A stretch of DNA of 64,000 nt, from the NCBI GenBank assembly GCA_028583415.1, contig CM053270.1, positions 4,118,501 through 4,182,500 of the forward strand. Reading direction: 5' to 3'. The notes below the pieces were generated by a model that saw only the letters and a program-made list of their open reading frames with translations, was not told where the DNA came from and made no database searches. Positions 45,950 through 57,507 of this stretch are shown piece by piece. Source of the DNA: Protea cynaroides. Lineage: Eukaryota > Streptophyta > Magnoliopsida > Proteales > Proteaceae. The number at the start of each line of letters is the position of its first letter. The first letter of the stretch is position 1. Position numbers and translations under genes: made by a program.

Positions 45950-46660
45950 ACGAGTATGGTCTGCATGCTACCGTGGCCTGCTTGTGGACCGCGGTAGGCA
46001 GATACAATTATGGTTTTCATGGTACCGAGGTCTGCTTGTGGACCGCGACAGGCAGATACGAGTATGGTCTTCATGCTACGAGGTCTGCTTGTGGACCGTG
46101 GTAGGAAGATATGTGTATGGTCTGCGTGCTACCGAGGTCTGTTTGTGGACCGCGGTAGGTAGATACGAGTAGGGTCTTCATGCTATCGAGGTCTGCTTGT
46201 GGACCGTGGTACGAAGATATGCGTATGGTCTGCATGCTACCGAGGTCTGCTTGTAGACCGGGGTAGGCAGATACGAGTATGGTCTTCATGCTACCGAGGT
46301 TCACTTGTGGACCGCGGTAGGAAGATACGAGTATGGTCTTCATGCTACCGAGGTCTACTTGTGGACCGCGGTAGGAAGATACGAGTATGGTCTTCATGCT
46401 ACCGAGGTCTGCTTGTGGACCGTGGTAGGAAGATATGCGTATGGTCTACGTGCTACCGAGGTCTGCTTGTGGACTGCGATAGGCAGATACGAGAATGGTC
46501 TTCATGCTACCGAGGTCCGCTTGTGGACCGCGGTAGGAAGATACGAGTATGGTTTTCATGCTATCGAGGTCTGCTTGTGGACCATGGTAGGAAGATATGC
46601 GTATGGTCTGCATGCTACCGTGGTCTACTTGTGGACCGCGGTAGGCGGATATGCTGAGGA
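45950..46660 (-). repeat. 54-bp tandem array of element B2, about 13 units
   Basis: Same unit as in B1 but inverted (gtctgcttgtggaccgcggt on this strand). Spacing is 54 bp with one shortened unit near 46076 (ctacgaggtc, a base missing). The two unit types also alternate here, so the higher-order pattern is older than the two insertions. Confidence 0.93.
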
Positions 46661-46861
46661 CAATGTTTGACCTATGCCTGGTTGAGATCGATTGAGCCGG
46701 AAGGAACGGCTATGAAAAACTTGTTGTGAGTTGACTGAACTGTATTTGTGCTGCTTTGTATTAAAAGAAACTAAACGGATGCCCTCAGAGGGTCCGGTAT
46801 ACAACTGAGACTTGCTGGAAAAAATAGTTGAAAAATTCTGTAATGAACTAAGAACAAAAAC

Positions 46862-47172
46862 TTGACAATATTTTTGAAGGTTGGTGGCATGCCATGTCCT
46901 CGGAATTTCCTCCCGTCGAGGGTGGTTAGCTTATACGAGCCCAGTCTTTCATGTCCGGATTACGCGGTAGGGTCCTTCCCTTTGTTCCTCGGGCAGCAGG
47001 GAGTCGACTGGGAATGCCTTCTCAGGCTGATCGTCCGCGATCAAAATTTGTTGGAGTTCCTCCGTGGGCTCTCCTGTACGCGAAAAGGTGTTTTTGGCCG
47101 CTGGACTTCCTATGATGGGGAGGACTAACATGCCCTATGCTTGGGGTCCCTTAGTGATGGTATAGACTCCAT
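46862..47172 (-). pseudogene. B2 pol remnant: pre-RT segment fused to integrase C-terminus
   Basis: It reads EPTEELQQILIADDQPEKAF, SLLPEEQREGPYRVIRT, a stop, then RTWHATNLQKYCQ-like text. This is the same fusion as in B1 at 26219-26533. There is no reverse transcriptase or integrase core between gag and the tandem array in this copy, which has no insertion there, so absence of pol is a property of the family. Confidence 0.75.
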
Positions 47173-47618
47173 TGTCACCAGGGATGCGCAAACCCGTTGC
47201 TGTGCGCAGTTGGTCCTTGGGCTACGGATTGCCCACGGACTTCCGTTCTGCTTTTCTTCTTTTTGAAGCCGGATGGGACTTCTTTCTTCTTCTGCCTCGG
47301 CTTTCTGGTTCTGACTAGGACGGGATGGACCCGGACTGGGTGTGCTGTCGGCTCCCCAACCTTTCTTTTACCGACACCCTTTCTTTTCCAGCTCCAGATG
47401 AGCTTTCGATCGACCCAAAATGAATGGCGCCAACCCACTGTCTGGGGGCATCCGGTCCTCCATCAGGGTCTTTGTCGTTCCGCCGAGCGGTGTTTTGATT
47501 ATCTCCGACGTCGGCTCGGCAGTCGTTGGGTTGTGGGTTCCTCGAAGGGGGAGGTGGTAATCCCCCATCCCTCCGAGCGGGAGCCAACGTTTTGAACAAA
47601 ATTACCGTAGTATCCCCA

Positions 47619-49207
47619 TCAGATGAGGTCCTCAATCTCTCCTTTGAGGTACTTGCAATCCTCCGTTTCGTGGCCATAGTCGTGATGGAAGCAACAGTAT
47701 CGGGAGCGATCTTTGTTCCTCCCATCGCCTAGTGGCTTTAGAGGTGGTCGGAGGTTTCGATCATTCTTGATCACTTCGAGAATTTCCATCATCGAAGTGT
47801 TGAGAGGAGTATAATACTCGAATGTCTTGTATGGATGCCGGTAGGTCTGATCCTTATCGGACTTCTGCTTCTTGGGGTCGACAGAGCTTGGCGCCTGGTC
47901 GGTCGTCTCAGACCTCTTCTTGTCTGCAAGTTTGGGATCGGCCTTCAGGTTGTTCACCGTGTTATTTTTCTGGGCCCTCGTCGTCTCGTCTGCAGAGGCG
48001 TACTTCTCGCACCTGGCGAGCAGGTCATCCAGGTTTTTCGATGGCTTTTTGGCAAGGGACCAACAAAGCTCACGGTTCGTCACCCCGGCCTGCAGGCTGG
48101 ACATGTGCACCGTGGGCTCGACGTCCTTGATCTCGAGTACCTCGGTGTTGAAGCGTTTGATGAAGTCCCGCAGGGACTCGTCCTTCTGCTGCTTGACCAT
48201 GGACAGATGGTATGAAGTCTTCTTGCGCACTCGGCTGGCTTGGAAGTGCGTCAAGAATTTGTTCGACAGCTGTTCGAACGATGTAATACTTTTTGGGGGG
48301 AGGTTGTTGAACCAACTACGAGCGGTGCCCCTGAGCGTTGAAGGAAACGCCTACAGATGAGGCTGTCGCTCAGAGGATAGAATAGCGTCGTAGAGACCAA
48401 CGCGTCCAGATGCTGCTCAGGATCGGTACTCCCATGGTAAGAGTCTAGGACCGGCATCTTGAAGTTGTCAGGAGGGGGTACCCTCATGATCTCTTCCGAG
48501 AGCACCGTGATGGCAGTATAGGCTGTCCTCGACGGAGCTACCCGGTTCTGCTCCACCTGTTGAAGCCGAGTGGTTAACTCCAGTAAGCGCTGTTCGACCT
48601 CGGACTGAGGCGTATCCGGAGGTGGCCAAACTGTTCTTGGTGTCTCTACATTAACCCTCTCCTGGAGGAGGGCATCTAGGAAGGACCTCGCGCCTCTCAC
48701 CGGAGGTGGCGCTGCTGGCTCCTGGTGTTGATTTACTAGGGGATGCCGAGCGGCTGACCCGGCCACACTCCGTCCAGGCGCTTGATCTCCCCTGGGGGGA
48801 TTATTTGGCAAGGAGCTGGTAGAAGCTGTTCTTGCCGACCGTGGATGAGCTGCTGGTGGAACTTCATGGGGCGGATTCATCGCCAGATGGTGATTATTTC
48901 CTCCTGCTACCGACCCGCTTGCTTGGGCGCCCCTCAAGACTCTCGCTAGCTGTTCGATTTGTTGCCTCATCTCGTCGAACTGCTGACGAGTAACATACTA
49001 GGGGGGAGGTGGTGGTGTCGCCGTTGGCGTATGACTTGGAGTCGGTGCTGGTACCGATGGTGCCGGCGGTGGTATTGGTGCTGGTGCTGGTGCAGGCGTG
49101 GGCTCGCAGTTCGTCCCAGTCGTACTTCTGCTGCTGCCAACCTGAACATGCACCGATGGCTCCGAAGGGGCATGGGATGCTTGTGCTCGAGTTCTTCTGT
49201 GAGCCAT
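47619..49207 (-). pseudogene. B2 gag (Tat-lineage), broken
   Basis: The start is MAHRRTRAQASHAPSEPS at 49207. An early stop (TAG in place of CAG) follows the poly-Pro stretch near 48998. The core has PPPDNFKMPVLDSYHGSTDP and HLDALVSTTLFYPL; a 1-bp loss near 48355 then shifts the frame, which resumes as THFQASRVRKKTSYHLS and ESLRDFIKRFNTEVLEI. Unlike B1, this copy keeps the CHHC-like knuckle YCCFHHDYGHETEDC. The frame ends at a TGA after EIEDLI, shared with B1. Confidence 0.85.
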
Positions 49208-49276
49208 TGAAATCAGAGTGCTCGTGTGCTAATTCTTCAAACTCAGTCAAAAGAGGCGCAACGGTGGGCGCCAAAC

Positions 49277-50030
49277 TATTACGGTTGGAAATCGCCCACC
49301 AATCCGCACTCTGGGTTACCTGCAACCACAGAGATGAGACAAAGGAGTGGGGCGCCTAAGCCCCGGGTACACTCCGATGCCTAAGTCAGATTTCCAATGT
49401 AAGCAGTCAAGAGATAACAGAAAGCTATCTCCAGTTTAAAGAATGTGGGACGATGAAAGAGTTTGAGCGTGCGAGAATGAGAGAGAGATATTGTAAACTA
49501 GCAATTTGTGCGTAAGAGATTACCTTGAGGGGTTGCCCTCTACTTATAGATTGGGAAGAAGCATGGAGGTACCAGGACTCAGGGAAGTAGATCGCCAATA
49601 GGATTTTCACGTGTCTCTCTAAGAGACACCTGGGTGGTAGACTCCGAGTAGGAGTAGGAGACCTTAGCCAAGGAAGCTAGGTCGGTCAACTCTGGGACTG
49701 ACACATGTCATTGTGTGAGTAATCACGAACCGTGATAGTCGGCGTCCTATCAGACTGGGAGAAGGACTCCTCAGAGGTAGCATAATCACATTAGGACTCT
49801 GATCACCGACAGGGAAACGTAGCCGGATAGGACTACGACTCCGAGCGTTACTGTAGATAATGGTAACCAGACGGCATAGGGCAAATGCGGCATGTCGGGC
49901 GCATGAGAGGCCGAGGGCAAGGTACCGAACGCCTCATAAGCGGAGCGTAAGACACTCCGAGCGGTCGGCTCCGAAGGTGAAGCTTGACACGTGTAAGATT
50001 TTAAATGGATGGGATTTTTCCCACATAACA
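49277..50030 (-). mobile_element. 5' LTR of non-autonomous element B2
   Basis: 754 bp, TGTTATGTGGG on the minus strand at 50030 to CCGTAATA at 49277, followed by primer site gtttggcgcccaccgttgc. It interrupts the pol of A just after the RNase H domain; atact is the right flank. The same length as the LTR of B1 indicates little indel change since insertion. Confidence 0.92.
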
Positions 50031-51470
50031 ATACTCTTCATCATTCTCTATTGAGCTTGAGGCTGTAGCACACAATGCAACATTTGTACTAGGTCCTGCC
50101 TCAGGCTTCAATGCCCACTTTCTGCTTAAGTCATCAGTCACAACGTTTGGCTTACCCGGATGGTACTGGATATTACAATCATAATCTTTTAATAGTTCCA
50201 GCCATCTCCTCTGTTTCATATTCAGGTCCTTCTGAGTGAAAAGGTAAGTTAAGCTCTTGTGATCCGATTTAATCTGAAACTTTTCACCATAAAGGTAGTG
50301 TCTCCAAGTCTTGATTGCGTGAATAACTACTGCTAATTCCAGATCATGCGTATGATAGTTCTTCTCATGCTCTTTCAACTGTCTTGATGCGTAGGCAATC
50401 ACCTGTTCTCCTTGCATTAACACACATCCAAGACCTAACCCTGAGGCATCCGTATATAAGGTAAACGGCAAGCCTGGTGCTGGGATGGTCAAGATAGGTG
50501 CAGAGACTAGTCTTGACTTCAAAGTTTGAAAGCACTTCTCACACTCATCTGTCCATATGAACTTTTCTCCTTTCTTGGTTAGTCTGGTGAGTGGAACGAC
50601 GATTCTTGAGTAGTCTTCAACGAATCTGCTATAGTAACCAGCTAATCCAAGGAAACTACGAATCTCCGCAACTGATTTCGGTGCATCCCATCCTACTATA
50701 GCTGCGATCTTGCTTGGATCTACCTTGATACCATCTGCAGATACTACGTGACCTAAGAAGGCCACTTCTTTCAGCCAAAATTCTCACTTCTTGAACTTAG
50801 CATAAAGCTTCTCCCTTCTCAGTCGTTGTAGGGCTGCTCTCAAATGTGTTGCATGAGTCTCCTCGTCCTTTGAGTAGACCAAGATGTCGTCAATGAATAT
50901 GATGACCGAAGTGTCCAACATGTCATGAAACACTCGGTTCATCAGTTCCATGAACGACACTGGAGCGTTAGTCAACCCGAACGACATTACCAGGAACTCA
51001 TAATGCCCATAGCTTGTCCTAAAGGCAGTATTTGGAATATCTCTTGCCTTGATCTTCAATTGGTGGTACCCTGATCTAAAATCAATCTTCGAGAAAACCT
51101 TTGCACCCTGCAACTGATCGAACAGATCATCGATCCTAGCAAAGGGTATCGGTTCTTAATGGTTAACTTGTTCAGCTCTCGGTAGTCGATACATAGTCGT
51201 ACACTAACGTCCTTCTTCTTTAAGAATTGCATTGGCACTCCCCATGATGCATACTTAGACGATTAGAACCTTTGTCCAATAACTCCCATAGTTGAGACTC
51301 AATTCCTTCAACTCCATAGGAGCTACTCTATAGGGTGTCTTTGACACAGGTGCCATCCCAGCTAATAAGTCGATAACGAACTCGGTTGCATGATCAGGTG
51401 GAAACCCAGGTAAGCCTCTTGGAAATACATCAAGAAATTTATGCATCACATTAGTATCTTCCATCTATGG
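50031..51470 (-). pseudogene. Element A reverse transcriptase and RNase H, cut by B2
   Basis: On the minus strand, in broken frames: ATEFVIDLLAGMAPVSKTPY, LCIDYRELNKLTIKNRYPL, KIDFRSGYHQLKIKARD, MSFGLTNAPVSFMELMN and FIDDILVYSKD. FLGHVVSADGIKVDPSK, YTDASGLGLGCVLMQ and DHKSLTYLFTQKDLN follow. The text closely follows the pol of element C. There are frameshifts near 51300 and 51150 and a stop after YAKFKK. It ends at 50031, where B2 begins; integrase is missing altogether. Confidence 0.92.
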
Positions 51471-53846
51471 TGCTACTTTAGTAGCATTTACCACAGATGC
51501 CATATATCCAACTTATTTCTTTTCAAAGCATCTCTTCGTCTTTCATGTAGAGAGGATGAGCTTTCGCTTCCTAAGCAATATGCTTCCAATAAAATCAAAT
51601 TACGTGTCATCTTTGTTCTTAAATGATAACCTCTTCTATGCACATAATCACTTGTAGAGTATTAAGACAACCAGTCTATTCCCAAGATGACGTCAAAGTC
51701 TGCCATCTCAAGTCGATTTAGGTTGCATCCAAATTCTGTCCATCCATATAATTCAGACAATGTTCATAACACTTACCCACTACAACATCTAGTCCAAAAG
51801 AGCTTGAACTAGCGAAATCTGGTATAAAGGTCTTAAGAGCTTGTCTAGTTCCTTTATCTCTTATGATTTTTCAAAGACTATCGTCAAAAATCTCATATTG
51901 CACTCGGTAGCTTACATTTCTTTTATTACTGATGTTCTACCCTGATCTCTCTTTCGTATATCTTGAAAAGCATCTTCTAACCATTTACTCATTACATATC
52001 TAAAGTCTATCTATAAGCATTAGAGTACATGCTTATAAATTCATTAATTCAGCCAAACTCTTTTGGTCTTTACTTGATCATCTCACTCGACATTGGGCAT
52101 CTCAGTATTACTTGTACTAATCCGAATACTATCAATGCCACAATTTGACTTCATCCTTGTATTCACTCTTAGATCTGTCTTTAGAAATCTTCTGCATTGT
52201 CAAAATATACCAATATAGCCGTCTTTAACTCTACTTGAGTGCTATCTATTTCTTTACTAACTACTCTTGATAGTTTTCACTTTTTACTCATGCACTCTTT
52301 TATAGACATGACTCATATTCATCCATTCAGCAATCTCGAAACAGATCCTCCATTACTTCATCTGAGGTTCCTTGGCTATAGAATCTAACTGAATTTAATC
52401 ATCTTCCTTCCAATAATTCCCTTATTAACTGAACATCTTATCAATGGATGTCGAGAAATGTAAGAATCATAATGCTTATCCAACAGTGATTCATTTTCTT
52501 CTTTCGAATTCAGTATAATGAGGAACACTTGTTTTATCTAGTGAACTTAGGTTTAAAGGATTAGGAGTAAATCTATGGTAATCCAACCGTCATCTAAAGG
52601 TCGGTAAGTTGAACGATAGTCTGAATACATGGAAATAAAGGTTTTATAGTTCTTAATCTCATGGTTACAGGTTCTATCGAGTATATAGTGTCATTGGTCA
52701 AGGCACTACAGGAGTTAATGTGGAGAAGTTTTGGTACATCAATAAATCAGGTATAAAATCAAAAGGATGTACATTTGGAATGATTAAACCTTTAAATGTT
52801 CATTCGGTTCATATCTCTATTCATGGTGTCGATCATGAAAGTAGCTTAGATTGGTATAATCAGGACTAATTCTAAGGAAATAACATCTATAACTCCAATT
52901 GACAGGTTGAATCAAGAAGGTATTCTGTCAAGGTACGAGAATTAGAATCAGGTATGTGCATCCTCTATAATCATAAGAGTAAGTCAATGATGCACCACAT
53001 CCTATATAAACCTATCTATTTATATGGCCACAATAGATTTGATCCTTTGCTAAAACGTTTGAGGCTTCATCTTTAGAAAATATTCCTCAACCCTTGTCGG
53101 ATCATTCTGCCAATTAGTGATAAGGAGTTAGAGGCTCGTCCTCATCTACTCAGGAGGGTAGCAGTCACGGCAGCAGCAGCAGCAGCCAATGCGGCTTATG
53201 CAGAAGAGGCAGGGGATGATGATGAGGGTGACGATGATCAGAGGGAGGATGTTCCAGCACCAGCACCACAGCCCACGCATGCAGTGGGACCATCTCAGCC
53301 TCCTCCCGATACCATGATGGGTATGTTCACGGAGATCTGAGATGCTCAACGGGAGATGAGCCGTGACCTAGGATGCCTTACTCGCAACCTCAGAGTCACC
53401 CAGGAGCAGGTGTACTGGCTCAGGGTAGCTTACGAGCGTGATTATGACGTCGCCGACCCCATTCCTCCTATGCCCCCAACCCCATGATAGACCTCTTATT
53501 TTCCTCTCTCTCTCGGCATGGTTTATATAACAGGATAACTGTCCGGCTTGTGGACTGTACCCTGTAGCACAATTAAACTTTGATACACTTTAGATAATTT
53601 ATGTTTATAAAATTTTTCTGTTACTTGTTATGAAAATTCACGATTATTCTACTTGTCACGCTGGTTCCCTTTCTAGAGCATGTCTGTTGTTAATTCCACA
53701 TTTAGTATAGTATATTATGCTCTTTTGAATTTAGTCTCAGACATCAAACAAGTGCTTAAGGTGGGTTCTTATTAAAGCTTTTAATTTTTCCTATCTCAGT
53801 TCATCGACTTAGATAAGTGCAAATATGGTCTATTGGACAGAACCTA
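51471..53846 (-). pseudogene. Element A gag/protease region, strongly decayed
   Basis: On the minus strand LEMADFDVILG-DWL is readable at about 51670-51715, placing the protease. Beyond this I find no clear gag motif; the rest is eroded or replaced. A plus-strand open stretch at 53077-53487 is described separately and does not belong to gag. Confidence 0.6.
53077..53487 (+). pseudogene. Plus-strand ORF remnant, unrecognised (Ala/acidic/Pro-rich)
   Basis: A frame interrupted by a single stop (53338-53340) reads PISDKELEARPHLLRRVAVT, an Ala run, an acidic stretch (EEAGDDDEGDDDQRED), a Pro-rich stretch, then EMSRDLGCLTRNLRVTQEQV and ends PIPPMPPTP. The style resembles C-terminal tails of plant-transposon or gypsy-associated proteins, but I do not recognise the family. 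It is antisense to element A. Confidence 0.4.
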
Positions 53847-53862
53847 AGAGCTCTGATACCAA
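53847..53862 (-). promoter_or_regulatory. Primer-binding site of element A (initiator tRNA-Met)
   Basis: On the minus strand TTGGTATCAGAGCTCT follows the 5' LTR end by two bases. TGGTATCAGAGC matches the 3' end of plant initiator tRNA-Met, the usual primer of these elements. It proves which LTR is the 5' one. Confidence 0.9.
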
Positions 53863-53864
53863 GT

Positions 53865-56060
53865 TGTCACACCCCAATTCTGGCTAAACCAGAAGTGTGA
53901 GTGAACCGTCATTGAACCAATGGTTCACACCAGGATCTCAATAAGACCGTGTCCACTCATACAAATCATTGCATATAATCATAATCAGAATACAATAAAA
54001 TACAGCGGAAGTCCTTAAATAAAATGAACTGAGTAATCTATTGATAAATTTAAATAAATATCCAATTATTCAAATACCGAAACTTAATTAAATATCTTTA
54101 CATCAATTGTATCTTCAACCAAAAATAATTAAAATAAATTAAATCAACTCCTAGAGGTACACGCAGAAAGGGCACTCGCATGAAGCATCATGCTCGTCTT
54201 CTCCTGCTTGCACTTCCCAAGTAGCAACACCTCCATACGCCGGAGCATCCATATAGTCCTCCACAGTATAACCTGCATCAACATCTAAAAATAATGTATA
54301 CACAAGGGTGATCTCACAACTTAGCTCAGTAAGACAATTAGACAATGCAACAAACATATACATGAGTAACATTCACATCATGGTCTGGTTTTAAGTTTGT
54401 AATGTGCTATAGAAAGGATTGGCGGCCACCGCACCTCTATACACGAGTGTATGAAGCCGTCTAATGGATCAAACACCACTGTCGTCCCACATACACCTTA
54501 TCATGGAATAGAGATAGAGCTAAGGCGTCCGGATCAAACACTGCCAATACCTCCCCTGAGACTCTACCCATACCAGCACGTAAGCCCCTATTGGTGAGGA
54601 CTTGCAAACTGGACTCGCAACTAACCAATCCTATATGTCATCACAGTAGGCCCTATCCCAGCACAGCTCCCTACGACATAGAGATAGAGCTAGAGTCTAG
54701 TGGTCAGGCCGGAGACCACAGTACCATTTCCTCCCCTTGATACCCTACCAGCACCAAGCATGCTAAGATAGAACGATACAAAAGGTGCTAGTGTGAGGAA
54801 TGATCCCAGACCTCCAGTCCTTCCCATTCCACACACCAACGAAAACAACACATGCCTAACAGTCACATCCTAGCATAACAAGTATGCATGAACAATAATA
54901 ATAACTGAAAGTAAAGGATGACATGCGAGTATGCACAAACATTAATCCACAAAACCATAATTATTAACAACGGTTTACTGTTATTAAATTATTAGGGTTT
55001 AGGTCCGATTCCCTTACCTGACGCTTGTTTGATAGCTTGGTCCATGTCATAATATCCAAACGTGCTATCACAAGGTCCTACACAATGGTAGGGTTGTATT
55101 AGAATAGTTTTCTTAGGGTTTATGTTGGTCGAAAAACCAACTGGGTCAAAAACACTCTTCATAAAGCAGATCGGTCACAGGTACCGGTTGCAGCACTGTG
55201 GGGAAAACTTGCGACCAGTATGGTCGACCGGTCCCCACAGACTAGTCCCCGAGAGGTACCGGTCGTAGTACCAGTCGCATAGGGTGCGACCGGTATGGTC
55301 AATCGGTATGGCTCTGGGAGACCATACATCTGGTTTTTGCCTTCCATCGGTCACCCCTTATTGATTCTATGGTTTCTCCTATTCATTCTAGGTCTGAACA
55401 CTGAGTTAGAGTTGTTTCCAACTCCATTCAAGTCCTAGTTTCGATGATCTTCAACATAGAACTTGAATCTAGGGTTTACCACTAATTTAGGGTTTGTCGA
55501 CAAATACAGGGTTTAGATCAATACCTGCTTTGCATGGTATTGATCCAATTATAACCAACCATCCTAGAATACTTAATGCAGAGGAAGGTTTAAGTACTTA
55601 CCGTCGACTCGCGGTAATGTGTTCTTCGTCAAACGGTAATGGCAACTCTTCCCTCTCTTTCCTAGCTTCTTCTCCTTCTTCAACCTCTTTCTCCTTTATA
55701 GGGTTTGTGAGGATCAATGAAAGAGGTTTTAAGAGGTTTAAGGGTCCTTATATAGAGTAGGGTTAGGTTTTGGAAGCCTCCTAACATTAGGAAAGTCCTT
55801 CAGTTTGAAATTTGGAAAGTGGGACCAGCAGAGATCCATTTCCGGATCCATGCTGCGCAGGCTATACCGGTCGACCATCGACCGGTATCATAGACCGGTA
55901 CCATCGATCGATATCTAACTTTTCATACCTGAATTGGTCCGATTGGTCCGATTTCATACCTGGTTGTCATCCGCTCATCCCGTCTGGTCCAGTGATGATT
56001 GGAAGACCTGTTACGACATGAAACAAGGTTTAGATCGGGTTCATGGAGTGCGGGTCTTAC
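53865..56060 (-). mobile_element. 5' LTR of element A
   Basis: 2196 bp. On the minus strand it starts TGTAAGACCCGCACTCC at 56060 and ends GGGGTGTGACA at 53865. A TATA box lies at about 55748-55755. Clusters of accggtcgac-type motifs are near 55170-55310 and 55860-55910. The conserved short frame is at 54151-54372. The right end is followed by TSD ATAGG. Confidence 0.95.
54151..54372 (-). CDS. Conserved short LTR frame, copy in A 5' LTR
   Basis: 73 codons with the second half VDAGYTVEDYMDAPAYGGV and the end CECPFCVYL. It is in the LTR that precedes the primer site, so it would be at the start of the element RNA. Differences from C are mainly conservative. Coding status is unproven. Confidence 0.35.
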   Translation of the reverse strand: MLLMYMFVALSNCLTELSCEITLVYTLFLDVDAGYTVEDYMDAPAYGGVATWEVQAGEDEHDASCECPFCVYL

Positions 56061-56065
56061 AATAG

Positions 56066-57507
56066 GTATTCTGTAAGAATTCAGAAATCAAACGGTCACA
56101 GGTATGGTCGCATATGGTGCGACCGTAGGGTATTGATCGTATGTAGTAAAGTTGAAACAACATGAGACCAAAAGACCATATGGGCACATATTGGTGATCT
56201 ATTTTCTATTTTTGACTACTGTAACATGTTACATAGGAATCTTAACTTAAATCTATATAACTTTTAGGTTATTAAAGTGATTCAAAGAGAGTTACAAGGC
56301 TTGGAAGGAGATCGAGCTTTGCTAACAGGTGAGGGAACAAGACCTAAATTAATTGGATAATAATAAACTATTATTTTATTGAGTCCAATGCCACGCTTGA
56401 TTCTATGATTGTATGCTTGTAATGTGCATCTCACATGTCATCCAATATTACTTTTATTACTACTCATGCATATTTACTTCTGTCTATTTGCTACCATGTT
56501 GATTGATGATGATAGGAATAAGCATGTGATTGTGTGTGGTTAGTGTGCTTGATGCGAGTGGGCCATCAGGGAGAGAACGTGGCATTGTGGTCTCTGACCT
56601 GGTCACCAGACTCTAGCTCTATCTCTACTTAAGTCTTACCCACTGACTTCGTCGTATCGCTATTACCTTAACAAAACTATTATGTCGTAGGGCATCAGGG
56701 GAGGTGGTCTCAGACCGTGTAGTCTCTGACTCTGCTAGAGGGCCTTAGCTCTATCTCTATAGATCTATTGAGGGATGCTGGGGTGAGGCCTTGGATACAC
56801 TGGATGACATTTAGGATTTATTAGTTGCGAGCCCAGTTTGTAAGACTTCGCCAATAGGGGCTTATGTGTTGGTATGGGTAGGGCATCAAGGGAAGTGTTG
56901 ACGGTGTTTGATCCGAGTACTTTAACTCTATCTCTATTCCATGGTGGGTACATATGGGACGGCAATGATGTTTGATCCCGTCCCATTGGACGGATTTACA
57001 CACTCATGTATAGAGGTGCGGTGGCCGCTAATCCTTTCTATAGCATATTGCAAACTTAAAAACTAGACCAAATAAATGAATTGGATGCATGCATATGTTT
57101 GTTGTATTATTTTGTTTTGCTCACTGAGCTGTGATGTGTGCTCACCCTTTCGACGTCGAATATTTTTAGTTGATGATGCAGGTCCTACTGTAGAAGAGTA
57201 CGTGAATGCATCGATATATGGACACATGGCTGCTATGGATGTTGAAGCTGTAGAAGATACGCATGATCCTTCATGCGAGTGCAATCAATGCATTTTTTAT
57301 TAGTTTAGCTATATTTGATTATTAGAACATGTAATGGATTCATTACTTTTATGTCTTGAGTTTTGAAGATAATTGGATTAAATAACTATTTATCATGGTT
57401 AGATGCTCAGTTCATTATTTATAAAGACTTCCGCTTATTTGTTTATTATCTCTGATTATTACTGTGGAATGTATATATTCTAGTTAATCCAGAATTGGGG
57501 TGTGACA
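56066..57507 (+). mobile_element. Solo LTR D, right part
   Basis: It continues the LTR interrupted at 21469, through ctctagctctatctcta motifs and the conserved short frame (57076-57303), to the end GAATTGGGGTGTGACA. TSD AAACT follows at 57508-57512. It is clearly more diverged from A and C than those are from each other. Confidence 0.9.
57076..57303 (+). CDS. Conserved short LTR frame, copy in D
   Basis: 75 codons. The first half differs from A and C, but after the acceptor-like TTTTTAG the frame keeps DDAGPTVEEYVNASIYG, AMDVEAVED and DPSCECNQC, with the same Cys-x-Cys-x-x-Cys end and no indel against C. This is the most informative copy for testing selection. Confidence 0.4.
   Translation: MNWMHAYVCCIILFCSLSCDVCSPFRRRIFLVDDAGPTVEEYVNASIYGHMAAMDVEAVEDTHDPSCECNQCIFY

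Larger units (their letters stand above)
21470..56060 (-). mobile_element. Element A: minus-strand Tekay/Del-like gypsy, with nested insertions
   Basis: The outer ends are TGTCACACCCC at 21470 and the matching start of the other LTR at 56060. Five-base duplications ATAGG flank them (21465-21469 and 56061-56065). On the minus strand the order is 5' LTR (56060-53865), initiator-Met primer site, degraded gag/protease, reverse transcriptase and RNase H (51470-50031), then the large insert, then the remaining 3' LTR (23476-21470). Integrase, chromodomain and the first part of the 3' LTR are gone, lost with the deletion that joined B1 to B2. Confidence 0.9.

Noticed and set aside
53847..53862. A tRNA gene at the gctctgatacca sequence
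   Set aside because: Only the 3' end complement of initiator tRNA-Met is present, as a primer site next to an LTR; there is no cloverleaf. No tRNA or rRNA gene was found in the window.
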